From positions 5,237-69,236 of the forward strand of contig JAOSJX010000027.1 of NCBI GenBank assembly GCA_027493875.1: a DNA stretch of 64,000 nucleotides, written 5' to 3'. Position 1 is the stretch's first letter. Each line of letters opens with the position of its first letter. Below, one piece after another: positions 9,673 through 19,580 of this stretch. The translations under genes and the position numbers were made by a program. Under the pieces are notes generated by a model. The model was given only the letters and a program-made list of their open reading frames with translations. It did not search any database and had not been told where the DNA came from. This stretch comes from Deltaproteobacteria bacterium (GTDB lineage Bacteria; Lernaellota; Lernaellaia; JACKCT01).

Positions 9673-11438
9673 ATGGCCCGGAGACTATTCGTCATTTTTT
9701 CTGGACGGCGCGGACCACCGCTTTGTGCGCGCCGCGATGGACCAGGGGCACCTGAGCGCCTTGTGGGATATGGCGCGGCGCGGAACCTTCAGCCCCTCGC
9801 CACATCCTATCCGGCGGAATCCCCGGTCGCTTTCGGTGAAGTGCTGACCGGTTGCAATCCCGGCAAACACGGCATTTTCGATTTCCTCCACCGCGACCGC
9901 GCGACGTACCTCCCGTCGGTATCGCTTTATCGTCAGTCCGACGAGGGTTATCAAAACGGTCTCGCCTCGCCGACCTTGTCCGGCGCCCTGCGCCGAGAGG
10001 GCGTTCGTCACGCCCTCGTACGCATCCCGTGTACCTTTCCGACGCCCGACTCGGCCGAACTCGCGATCAGCGGCCTCGGCGTGCCCGACGCCCTCGGCGG
10101 TTGGGGCCGCGCGCAGGCCTTTGTCGGCGCGGGGCCGAAGGCTCCCGACATGTTCGGCGTGACGGAATCGGTTTACGAAGCGAAAAGTGCCGGAACGTTC
10201 GTGCTGAGCATCGCCGGCCCCGGCGGCGCACGCGCGGACATGACGGTCAAGCGCGAGGGTTCGGGCTTTCGGACGGGAGACGTCGTCTGGCCCGCCGGCC
10301 GGTTCAGCCCGTGGACCGAGGTAGCCTTCCCGGACGGCCGCCGCGTCGTTTGCTCCATCCACGCGACCGGCGGCGCGCGAGAGCCCGTATTCACGGTCAC
10401 TCCCCTCTGGACGCACCCGTCCGATCTTCGCGTCCCCGCGGTCCGCCCGACCAATTTCGCCTCCCGTTTGGAGGCCGCGCACGGTCTTTTTCCCGTCTCG
10501 GGTTGGCCGGAACCGAATCACCTCTACGCCGAAGGGCGCGTGGATTTTCCGGCCTTTCTGGAGATGTGCGACCGCTCCGCGCGCGACCTGGAATTGCACG
10601 CCTTCGACGTTTTTTCCGATCCGGCGTTTGATTTCACGCTCGTCAATTACGAACTCTTCGACCGCCTCGCGCACGCCGGCATCGGCCACACCGCGAGCCC
10701 GGAGTGCGCCGCGGCGCTCCTCGGCGCCGTCATCCGCTTCGACGCCTTCATCGGCAAGGTCCGCGCGAGTTTCCCGGACGCGACCGTCTGGGTGGCCTCC
10801 GATCACGGATTTGCCCCCTGGTCGCGCCGCGTCAACCTCAATCGCTGGCTCGCCGAAAACGGCTACCTCGCCGCCGATCTCCGGGCGCCCGACCCGACCC
10901 TCACGAACCTCGCGGACGGATCGCTCCTGTGGAGCGGCGTCGACTGGTCGCGGACGAAAGCCTACGCGCTCGGCCTTTCCAAAATTTATCTGAACCTCGA
11001 AGGCCGCGAGGCGCACGGCATCGTGCCGCCGGGACGGCCCGCGCGCGCCCTCGTCGCCGAGTTGCGCGAACGTCTCGAAAACCTGAAGGACCCGGAAACG
11101 CGAAAACCCGTTTTTCGACGCGTCCTCGAATCGTCGCGGCTTTATTGGGGAACGGCGATCGACCGAGCGGGCGATTTGGTGCTGTGCTATAACGAAGGCT
11201 ACAGGACCGATTGGATCAGTTCGCTTGGCGGCGTCGGAACGCCCGTGGTTTCGCCGAACCGGTCAAACTGGAAGGCGGACCACTGCGGCGTCGATCCGGA
11301 GCTGATCCCCGGAATCTTTCTCTCCGACGACGCGCCCGACGGCGACGATCCGACGTTGCGGACATCGCGCCGTCGGTCCTGCGTTTTTTCGGACTCCCGA
11401 ACGAGACGGGCATGGACGGCCGGCCGATCCTGCGTTGA
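9673..11438 (+). CDS. Alkaline-phosphatase-superfamily phosphodiesterase (type I phosphodiesterase/nucleotide pyrophosphatase)
   Basis: Two-metal hydrolase of the type I phosphodiesterase family. Stitched across frames, the N-terminus reads VIFLDGADHRF (first metal Asp). The block YPAESPVAFGEVLTGCNPG precedes KHGIFDF, as in archaeal-type members. Later metal ligands are VASDHGFAPW and WKADHCGVDP. The end has the usual APSVLRFFGLPNETGMDGRP. Breaks lie near 9690 (extra T), 9793 (missing C) and 11357 (missing G). The last break falsely fuses it to the next gene in a 967-codon ORF. The substrate is unknown. Its place beside a GT9 enzyme suggests a role in lipid or glycan headgroup chemistry. Confidence 0.75.
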
Positions 11439-11445
11439 GGGACGC

Positions 11446-12558
11446 GTGAAACTCGATTTCGCAAAAGTCGACTGCCGCCATTTTCTCGGCGAAAAACCGT
11501 GCGCGAAAAAACGGGACGGTTGCGCCGATTGCCCCCACTACGACCCGATGGGCGTGCGTGTTCTCGTCGTCAAACTGGCGGCGATGGGCGACGTCGTCCG
11601 CACCACGCCGATCTTGGTACCGATCCGCGCGCGGCACGAACGCGTGCACGTCACGTGGGTCGTCGATGCCGCCACCGCGCCGCTATTGCGTGGCGCGCCG
11701 GGAATCGATCTCGTCACGTGTTACGACGCGTCCACGCCCTCGGTGCTCGCCGCGCAAAAGTTTGACGAACTTTATTGTTTGGACAAAGAGCCGCGCGCGA
11801 TCGCGCTATCGGCGCTGATCGACGCACCCCACAAAAAAGGTTTCACGATGACGCCGTTCGGCACGCTCGGGATTCACGACGACGACGCGGCGTACGCGTA
11901 CCGCCTCGGCGTCGACGATCCCTTCAAGTTTCTCGAAAACCAAAAGAGTTACCAGCAGATCGTTTTTGAGGCCGCCGGTTTTTCCTTCAACAACGAACCC
12001 GTTCAACTCGCGGTAAACCACGAGGATCGCGCCGACGGCCGCGCCGTCTTGGCCAAACTCGGCGTCGGTCCTTACCTCGGCCTCAACACGAGCGCCGGCG
12101 ATGTCTTCGCGACCAAACGCCTGCCGGAGGAAACCACGGCCGAAATCGCGCCGCGCGCGGCCGCGCTCGGTTTGCGTCCCGTGCTTTTGGGCGGACCGAC
12201 GGAACGCGAGCGCAACGCGCGCATCCTCGCCTTGTCGAAGGGCGCCGCGTACGACGCCGGATGCGATCATCCCGTCCGGCGCTTTGCCGGGATCGTTTCA
12301 AATCTCGCCGCGCTGGTCTGTGCCGACACCCTCGCGATGCACCTCGCCGTATCCGAAAACGTTCCCGTCGTCGCCGTCTTCGGCCCGACCTGCCATCAGG
12401 AAGTGCACCTCTACGGCCGCGGCGAAAAAGTCATCCAAACCCCGTGGTGCGCCCCCTGCTACAAGTCCTCATGCGGCCACCACACCTGCATGAACGACGT
12501 GCGCGCCGAGGACGTCATCGCGGCGCTGACCCGCCTGGGCGTCGGCGCCCGCGTTTGA
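11446..12558 (+). CDS. Glycosyltransferase family 9 (heptosyltransferase-like)
   Basis: GT-B fold transferase of the LPS heptosyltransferase family (WaaC/WaaF/WaaQ). After a short leader it reads VLVVKLAAMGDVVRTTPIL, the GT9 N-terminal motif. The C-terminal half has GPYLGLNTSAGD, RPVLLGGPTERE and VPVVAVFGPT. An extra N-terminal Cys cluster (C10, C19, C26, C29 in the span from DCRHF to CADCPHYDP) could bind zinc or an Fe-S centre, and the C-terminus adds another Cys/His-rich patch (CAPCYKSSCGHHTC). GTG start at 11446, 371 aa, intact. It follows the phosphodiesterase by 7 nt. Confidence 0.82.
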   Translation: MKLDFAKVDCRHFLGEKPCAKKRDGCADCPHYDPMGVRVLVVKLAAMGDVVRTTPILVPIRARHERVHVTWVVDAATAPLLRGAPGIDLVTCYDASTPSVLAAQKFDELYCLDKEPRAIALSALIDAPHKKGFTMTPFGTLGIHDDDAAYAYRLGVDDPFKFLENQKSYQQIVFEAAGFSFNNEPVQLAVNHEDRADGRAVLAKLGVGPYLGLNTSAGDVFATKRLPEETTAEIAPRAAALGLRPVLLGGPTERERNARILALSKGAAYDAGCDHPVRRFAGIVSNLAALVCADTLAMHLAVSENVPVVAVFGPTCHQEVHLYGRGEKVIQTPWCAPCYKSSCGHHTCMNDVRAEDVIAALTRLGVGARV

Positions 12559-12582
12559 TCGGCGCGCGGCTTCGTGTATCAT
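12555..12582 (+). promoter_or_regulatory. Promoter of proBA
   Basis: TTGATC (12555-12560) and TATCAT (12577-12582) are spaced by 16 bp. A predicted start near 12590 gives a short leader with AGGACAGG before the ATG at 12608. It lies across the stop of the GT9 gene. Confidence 0.55.
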
Positions 12583-12607
12583 CCGCGCTCTTAAATAGGA
12601 CAGGTCG

Positions 12608-13768
12608 ATGAGATCGCGAATCAAAACCGCCCGGCGCGTTGTCGTCAAACTCGGCTCGCACGTTTTGTCCGGACCGCAAGGCGGCTTCGACGTGGCGTGC
12701 GTGACGAGCCTGGCCGGAGAAATCGTCCGCGCCCGCGCGGACGGCCGCGAGGTGGTGATCGTTTCGTCCGGCGCGATCCTCGCCGGAAGGCAAAAACTCG
12801 GCCTCGCGGCGGACCGGAGCCGCGCGCTCGACGTCACCGCCAAACAGGCGATCGCCGCCGTCGGGCAGGTCGAAATCATGCGTTTCTGGCAGCACGTATT
12901 CGACTGGTACGGCATCACCGTCGCGCAGGTCCTGTTGACGCGCGACGTTGTTGAAAACCGGCGGCGGTTTCTGAACGCCTGCCACACGCTGTCCGCGCTG
13001 ATCGAGCGCGGCGTCGTTCCCATCGTCAACGAAAATGACACCGTCGCCTCCGAGGAAATCCGCCTGGGCGACAACGACAACCTCTCCGCCATCGTCGCCG
13101 GTCTCGCCGACGCCGACCTCCTCGTGCTCCTCACCGACAAGGAAGGCGTCTACACCGCCGACCCCGAGGTAGACGCCGGCGCAACCTTGGTGCCGGCCAT
13201 CTCGGTCACGCAAGACGAAAATTTCCGCGCCGGCGGCTCCCGGTCCGGCATGGGCCTCGGCGGCATGGAAACAAAAGTCGCCGCCGCGCGCATCGCCGCG
13301 GGATTCGCCATTCCCACCGTCATCGCGCACGGCAAGGCGCCCGGCATCTTGGGACGCGTTCTGGCGGGCGATGACGTCGGCACCTTCTGCGAACCGCGGG
13401 ATGTCTCCCTTCGCGGGCGAAAGCGTTGGATCTATCTCCGGACGGCCCCGGCCGGCACGCTGATCGTGGACGACGGAGCAAAGCGCGCGGTCGTCGAGAG
13501 CGGCAAGAGCCTGTTACCCGGCGGCATCGTGCGCGTCGACGGCGCGTTCGACCAGGGCGATCCCGTGGACGTGCGAACGGAGAGCGGCCTGCCCTTCGCC
13601 CGCGGCCTCGTCGTCTACACGTCGGAAGAGATCGACGCGATCAAGGGCCGCAAATCCGCCGAGATCGACGGTCTTCTCGGTTACTCGCTCGGCGAGGAAG
13701 TGATACACCGCGACGATCTCGTGCTGCTCGGTCCCGACGCGGCCGCCGCCAGGGAGGCGAAAGGATGA
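12608..13768 (+). CDS. proB: Glutamate 5-kinase
   Basis: First step of proline biosynthesis, ATP-dependent phosphorylation of glutamate. The amino-acid-kinase domain (about 1-265) has VVKLGSHVL, IVSSGAILAG, VPIVNENDTVA and LLTDKEGVYTADP. A C-terminal PUA domain (about 290-370) ends the protein, as in the long ProB form. It is 386 aa and intact. The stop overlaps the proA start (ATGA, 13765-13768), so the two are translationally coupled. Confidence 0.93.
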   Translation: MRSRIKTARRVVVKLGSHVLSGPQGGFDVACVTSLAGEIVRARADGREVVIVSSGAILAGRQKLGLAADRSRALDVTAKQAIAAVGQVEIMRFWQHVFDWYGITVAQVLLTRDVVENRRRFLNACHTLSALIERGVVPIVNENDTVASEEIRLGDNDNLSAIVAGLADADLLVLLTDKEGVYTADPEVDAGATLVPAISVTQDENFRAGGSRSGMGLGGMETKVAAARIAAGFAIPTVIAHGKAPGILGRVLAGDDVGTFCEPRDVSLRGRKRWIYLRTAPAGTLIVDDGAKRAVVESGKSLLPGGIVRVDGAFDQGDPVDVRTESGLPFARGLVVYTSEEIDAIKGRKSAEIDGLLGYSLGEEVIHRDDLVLLGPDAAAAREAKG

Positions 13769-15017
13769 CGGCTCGGGATCTCCGCGCGTCGGCCAAGGCC
13801 GCCCGCGCCGCGTCGCGCCTTACGGCCGACGCAACCACCGGCCAAAAAACGATGCGCTTCGCGCCATGGCCCGGGGCCTGCGCGCGAACGCCGCCGAAAT
13901 TTGCGCGGCGAACGCGAAAGACATGGAGCGCGGACGCGCCGGCGGTCTGTCGAAGGCGCTGCTCGACCGTCTGCATCTCGACGAGCAACGCTTGGACGCC
14001 CTCGCCGCGGGCGTGGAGGAAGTCGCGGATCTCCCCGACCCCGTCGGCGAAATTTCCGAGATGAAACGGCGCCCCAACGGCCTGCTCGTGGGCCGCATGC
14101 GCATTCCCCTCGGCGTCATCTGCATGATTTACGAAGCCCGCCCAGGCGTCGCGGCCGACGCCTCCGCGCTCTGCCTCAAAGCGGGCAACGCGGTCATCCT
14201 TCGCGGCGGATCGGACGCGGCGGAGAGCAACAAGGCGATCGGCCGCGTGCTCGCCGAAGCGGTCCGCTCGGCAGGATTGCCCGGCGAGGCCGTCACGGTG
14301 ATCGAGGACACGCGCCGCGAATCCATGAAGGAATTGTTGAGCTTCGAAGAGGATATCGACCTCGTCATTCCGCGCGGCGGCGAGGGGCTCATCCGGTTCG
14401 TCGCCGAAAATTCGCGCGTGCCGGTGCTCAAGCATTACAAGGGCGTCTGCCACCTCTATGTCGACCGCGATGCCGACGCCGAGATGGCCGTGCGCCTCGC
14501 CCTCAACGGCAAAGTGCAGCGCCCCGGCGTCTGCAACGCCGTCGAGACGATTCTCGTGCACGAGGAGTTCGCGAAGGATCTTCTCCCCAAACTCTGCAAG
14601 GCCCTCGGAGCGGCGGGCGTCGAAATCCGCGGGTGCGAGCGGACCCGAACCCTCTTTCCCGCCGCGAAGGCGGCCGAAGAGTCCGATTGGCCCGCGGAAT
14701 ATCTCGAGCTCATTGTGGCGATGCGCGTCGTGACCGACATGAACGAGGCGATCGATCACATTCGCCGGTACGGGTCGGACCACACCGAGGCCATCGTCAC
14801 GAACGACTACGCGCACGCCATGGAATTCCTGCGCCGCGTGGGTTCCTCCACCGTTCTGGTCAACGCTTCCACACGCTTTGCCGACGGCAACCAGCTCGGG
14901 CTCGGAGCGGAAATCGGCATTTCGACGACGCGCCTGCACGCCTTCGGGCCGATGGGCCTGGAAGGCCTGACCTCCCAAAAATTCATCGTCTTCGGCGACG
15001 GCCAGGAACGCACGTGA
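13765..15017 (+). CDS. proA: Gamma-glutamyl phosphate reductase
   Basis: Second step of proline synthesis: NADPH-dependent reduction of gamma-glutamyl phosphate to glutamate semialdehyde. Motifs are RIPLGVICMIYEARPGV, KAGNAVILRGGSDA, and the catalytic Cys in VQRPGVCNAVET. The C-terminus GAEIGISTTRLHAFGPMGLE is diagnostic. One extra A in an A6 run near 13848 splits the first 35 residues from the rest. Corrected length is about 417 aa. It forms an operon with proB. Confidence 0.93.
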
Positions 15018-15049
15018 ATCGCATGTACGATTCCTTACAAATATTTACC

Positions 15050-15078
15050 TTGCCAATTCGCTCCAAGGTCGGGACAAT
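15050..15078 (+). promoter_or_regulatory. Promoter of the C25 protease gene
   Basis: TTGCCA (15050-15055) and GACAAT (15073-15078) are spaced by 17 bp, ten bases before the ATG at 15088 and shortly after the proA stop. The leader would be very short. Confidence 0.4.
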
Positions 15079-15087
15079 ACGCCTGGA

Positions 15088-17235
15088 ATGACGAAACAAA
15101 TAACGCTTCTATTTGTGGCGATCGCCGTGTCCGTGGCGACGGGCGCGTCTGCCGATGTAATGCGCTTCAACGATGCGGATGCCGCCGCCGCGTGGTCCCT
15201 CGACCGCGCGGCGGCCGGGCCGGAAGCCCCTGGCGCTGCAACTTCGTGTAAACGCGCTGGAAACCAAACGCGTCCGAACGGTCGGCGGTGAATTTTTAGA
15301 CCTTCGGTTAACCGGCGGTGGAATCGAAGGGGCCGTCGGAACGCCCGCCCTGCCCGTGATCCGCCACCTGATCCCGATCCCCGACGGAGCCGAAATCCGG
15401 GTTCATGCGGCCGGCGAACCGGAGACTTATCGGTTGGCCTCATTCGGCGCGAATCGCCTCGCGCCGGTTCAGGCGCCGGTCGAAAAGCGGCCGGGAGCGC
15501 GCCAAAACGCGGGTTTTGATTTCGACGTGTCTTCTTACGCGCGAAACCGATGGTCCGCCGCGCCGGCGGCGGAGGTTGTTGACGTCGGGTATATGCGCGG
15601 CCGGCGTGTCCGGTTGGCTCGTCGTCCGCCCCGTGTCGTACAACCCCGCGCGCGGCGAAATCCGCGTCACGACGGACCTGACCATCGACATTGAATTCGT
15701 CGGTGCGGATGACGCCGCAACGGCGGCGCATCTTGCCCGGTACGGCAACGCCCGGTTCGACGCCCTGTTAAACCGGCTGGCCCCCGGTTCGCCGGACATC
15801 GTTCCGCTGGACGCGTCCGCGCCGTCAAGCTACCTCGTTGTGGGCACGGCTGATTTCTGGAATACGGAGGCGATGCGGGACTTCGCCGCTTGGAAAACCT
15901 CGAAAGGCTACGATGTCGTCTTCATGGACATCGCCGACGTCGGCGCGACCCCGGTCGATATTCAGTCCGCGATCCGCGACGCCTATGAAACCTGGGACCG
16001 CCCCCGGCCTACGTCCTGCTGCTCGGCGATACCGACACGGTGCCCGCGTTTGTCGGACAGGATTTCGTCCACCCCGCCACCGATTTGTATTATCAACTGG
16101 CGGACGACGCCGATTTGTTTCCGGACCTTGAAGTGGGGCGTTTTCCCGCGCGCGGCGTCGAAGAACTGACGAACATGATCGATAAAACACTCGCGAGCGA
16201 ATGGGCGACGACAACGCCGTCGTGGGCCGCGAACGCCGCGTTCCTCGCGTCCACCGACAACTGGGATATTTCCGAAGGAACGCACGATTACGTCATCGAG
16301 CATTTCACCGGTCCCGCCGGTTACAATAATCTGCGCTTTTATTCCGACAAAGGCGCGTCGACCGAAGAAGTGCTCGACGCGGTGCAGAACGGCTTAACGC
16401 TGCTCACCTATTCCGGTCACGGCGCGACGACCTATTGGGCGGACGGGCCCAAGGTCACCCAAACGCAGGTCGCCGAACTCACCAACGAATTGTTCCCGGT
16501 TGTGTTCTCATACGCGTGCGTGACGGGAACCTACGACCTCGACGAGTCCTTCGCGGAAACGTGGGTCCGTTCGGCGTACGGCGCAACCGCGTTCTGGGGC
16601 GCGTCGGAAAACAGCTACTGGGACGAGGACGACATCCTCGAAAAAGCCGTTTACGAAGGATTGTTCGACGGCGACGCCAAAAGCCTGCCGCTTTCGTGGA
16701 TGGCGGCAATGACCGATTTCGGCAAGCTCGCCGTTTGGTCCCATTACGGAGGCGAGGACCGCTCCCTGAAGTACATGAAATCTACAACATCATGGGCGAT
16801 CCGGGATTCGCCGTGTTCACCGGGACGCCGCGGGCGCTTGACGCCGTCTTCTCCGGCACGCTCACCGAAAATATCCTCGATCTTCATTTTGACGTCGCCG
16901 GAGCGGCCTTCGCTCAGGTCGGACTGACGCGGGACGGCGAAGTGGTCGGCTTCGGTTTCACGGACGGAAACGGCGCCGCGCTCGTCAACGTGTTCGGCGA
17001 GATCCGGGACGGCGAGACGTTGACGGCGACCGTCACCGGCCATAACCTCCTGCCGTCGATTCATGAATTAACCGTTGGAGAATCGTTGCCCGGCGGCGGC
17101 GACGACGACACCGGAGACGAAAACGGCGACGACGACGAGGCCGGAACGGACAACGATGATGACGGCGCCGCGAACGACTCGGCCCCAAAACGCCCGGCGA
17201 CGGCGGCGATTCGGCCGGCGGCTGCGGTTTGCTGA
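15088..17235 (+). CDS. Secreted C25 (gingipain-like) cysteine peptidase with acidic tail
   Basis: About 715 residues stitched over five frames (breaks near 15220, 15610, 16005 and 16785). It starts with a Sec signal peptide (VSVATGASA). A propeptide-like beta region follows, then the C25 fold: YLVVGTADFW and YVLLLGDTDTVPAFVG, catalytic His in LLTYSGHGATTYW, and catalytic Cys in VVFSYACVTGTYD. A small Ig-like C-terminal domain follows (ILDLHFDVAGAAFAQVGL). The tail is an Asp/Gly-rich stretch. In one frame it ends at 17235. Shifting one base in CCCCAAAA near 17186 gives GDSAGGCGLL, similar to a Cys-containing surface-sorting tail. It is predicted to be exported and surface-bound. Confidence 0.72.
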
Positions 17236-17305
17236 GCCGGTTTCCCTCTCAGACAATTCGAAATTTTTCCGATAAGTCAGCTAAGTCGACGCGAATGGAA
17301 ATTTC

Positions 17306-18656
17306 ATGCGGATCGCGATGATCGTCCACCAATATCCGCCGGAGCGGACCGGCGGAACCGAGCGCCACGTCCGGCAACTGGCCAGGGCCCTCGCGCGTGA
17401 ACACGAGGTCTTCGTCTACACCCAGGCCGTCGAGCACCACGGAACCGGCGCGGCCGAAGACGCCATCGACGGTACGGTCGTTCGGCGTTGGCTCGACCGC
17501 TCCGGGGCCGCGCAGCCGGCGCTCGCCAAGGACATGGAAGAAAGTATCCGGGCTTTCGCGCCGAACGTCGTGCATGTTCATCACGCGATCGGTTTTCCGC
17601 CGCGCGCCGTGCGCGCCCTCGCCGCCGATTTCCCCAGCGTCCTGACGCTGCACGACTATTGGTGGATCTGCCCGCGCATCCGTCTGCTCTATCGCGGGGA
17701 AACGCCATGCGAAGGACCCGTGCCGCTGTCCCGATGCGTTTCGTGTTATGACGGCGCCGACGCCAAATCCCTCGTCGGCGAGGCGGCGTCGCTTTTTTGA
17801 TACCGGACCCATGGGGCCGCTCGTCCGCAGCGCGCGCAGCGCCATGGGCGGCACGGAGCCGGAGGAAACAAAAACGGCGGCGCTCACCATCGCCGAAACG
17901 CTCGGCTTTCTCCCCCTTCCCGACGCATCTTTTTTTTCCAAACGTCTCGCCCTGTTCAAAAAAACGTTCGCCGCGTTCGACGCCGTCGTCAGCCCGTCCC
18001 ATTACCTCCTTTCCCGATACAACGACGCCGGCATCAAGATCCCGTCCGAAAAATTGACGGTGGTGCCCTACGGCGTCGACCCCGACGAGGCTCCGGCGGA
18101 TCGCGGCGCGGACTTGCACCGTCCTTTCCGCTTCGGCCTGGTTGGGCACATGAACCACGAGAAGGGCCTCGATCTCGCCATCCGGGCGTTTCGCGACATC
18201 GACCGCGATCTGGCGGAACTGCACGTCTACGGCGACGTCACGATGACGGCCGGCGAAAAGGACGGGAACCGCGGCGCCGCCGCGAAATTTCACGGACCCT
18301 TTATGCCGGAGGACCTCCCGGGAATCTGGGCGGCCCTCGACGTTCTCATCGTCCCGTCCATCTGGGTGGAGAACGCGCCGAAAGTTGTGCATGAAGCGTT
18401 CGCCGCGGGGGTGCCGGTGATCGCCGCGAATCACGGCTCCTGCCCGAATTCGTGGACGAAAACGCGGCGGCTGGCTTTTCAAAGCGCAGGACGCGCTCGC
18501 GCTCGGAAGCCTGATCCGGCGTCTGGCCGAATCGCCGGAGGACATTCTCGAAGCGCGCAAAGCCATCATTCCGCCGACAAGCATTCGCAAAACCGCCAAA
18601 AAAAAATTGTCGATCTTTATCAGCGCGTGGCCGCGCCGCGCGCCTCGGAGGGCTGA
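17306..18656 (+). CDS. Glycosyltransferase family 4
   Basis: GT-B retaining glycosyltransferase. The N-terminus MIVHQYPPERTGGTERHV and HVHHAIGFP are typical acceptor-side motifs. After breaks near 17795 and 18440, the donor-binding half reads GLVGHMNHEKGLDLAIRAF and VPSIWVENAPKVVHEAFAAG, where the E of the EX7E motif lies. A Cys-containing insert (CPRIRLLYRGETPC, CVSC) follows HDYWWICPR, as in O-antigen-type GT4 enzymes. A further small break lies near 18590. The stop abuts the GTG of the epimerase. It probably adds a sugar to a surface glycan. Confidence 0.75.
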
Positions 18657-19580
18657 GTGTCCAAGTATCTCGTCACCGGCGGCGCCGGTTTCATCGGCAG
18701 TCACATCGTCCGCAAACTGCTCGACGGCGGCCACGACGTGCGCGTTCTCGACAACCTGTCCACCGGCCGCCGGGAGAATCTCGCGGGGCTCGCGAACGTC
18801 GAGTTTCTGCACGCCGATATTCGCGACCCGGACGCTTGCGACGGCGCTTGCCGCGATGCCGAATACGTCATTCATCAGGCGGCGTTCATTTCCGTGCCGG
18901 CCAGCATGAAGGATCCGCGCACCGCGCACGACGTCAACGTGACCGGTACCCTCAATTTAATGGAGGCGTCGGTCAGACACGGCGTCCGCCGTTTCGTTTA
19001 CGCGAGCAGTTGCGCCGTATACGGCGACGCGGCCTCGGAACGTCTGGCCGAAACCGAGCCGCCGCGTCCGCTATCGCCCTACGCCTCGACGAAGTTGATT
19101 TGCGAACAATACGCCGACCTCTACGGACGCTGCTTCGGCCTGTCCTGCGTCGGGCTGCGTTATTTCAATGTCTACGGCCCGCGCCAGGACCCGCAATCCG
19201 AATACGCCGCGGTGATTCCCAAGTTTCTCGAGCGCGTCACGCGCGGCGATGTTCCGGCGATCTTCGGCGACGGATCCCAAACGCGCGATTTCATTTTTGT
19301 CGGCGACGTCGCCGCGGCCAACCTCGCCGCGTGTCGCGCCGACACCGGCGGCTCGGCCGTCGTCAACGTCGCCTCGGGAAAAAGCACCACCGTCCTGGAG
19401 CTCGCGCGCACGATCATGGCGCTGGCGGGGATGCGGGGATCGCCGCGCTTCGAACCGCCCCGCGCCGGCGACATTCTGCACAGTGCCGCGGAAACCGACG
19501 GAATGCGCGACATGCTGTCCTTGCCCGATCCCGTCCCCTGGACCGGGATTGGAAACACGCTCGCCTGGCTTACCGGATGA
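18657..19580 (+). CDS. NAD-dependent sugar epimerase/dehydratase (GalE-like SDR)
   Basis: Extended short-chain dehydrogenase acting on nucleotide sugars, most like UDP-glucose 4-epimerases. It has a Rossmann motif GGAGFIGS (8-15), YASSCAVYGD, catalytic Y142-x3-K146 (YASTK), LRYFNVYGPRQDP and the SQTRDFIFVGDVA block. It is 307 aa and intact. The GTG start directly follows the GT4 stop, and the stop overlaps the next ATG (19577). It supplies an epimerised sugar nucleotide for the neighbouring transferases. Confidence 0.85.
   Translation: MSKYLVTGGAGFIGSHIVRKLLDGGHDVRVLDNLSTGRRENLAGLANVEFLHADIRDPDACDGACRDAEYVIHQAAFISVPASMKDPRTAHDVNVTGTLNLMEASVRHGVRRFVYASSCAVYGDAASERLAETEPPRPLSPYASTKLICEQYADLYGRCFGLSCVGLRYFNVYGPRQDPQSEYAAVIPKFLERVTRGDVPAIFGDGSQTRDFIFVGDVAAANLAACRADTGGSAVVNVASGKSTTVLELARTIMALAGMRGSPRFEPPRAGDILHSAAETDGMRDMLSLPDPVPWTGIGNTLAWLTG

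Noticed and set aside
9655..12558. A single 967-codon ORF joining phosphodiesterase and GT9
   Set aside because: The true phosphodiesterase ending (APSVLRFFGLP) is in another frame and stops at 11438; a GTG with good spacing starts the GT9 at 11446. The fusion is caused by one missing base near 11357.
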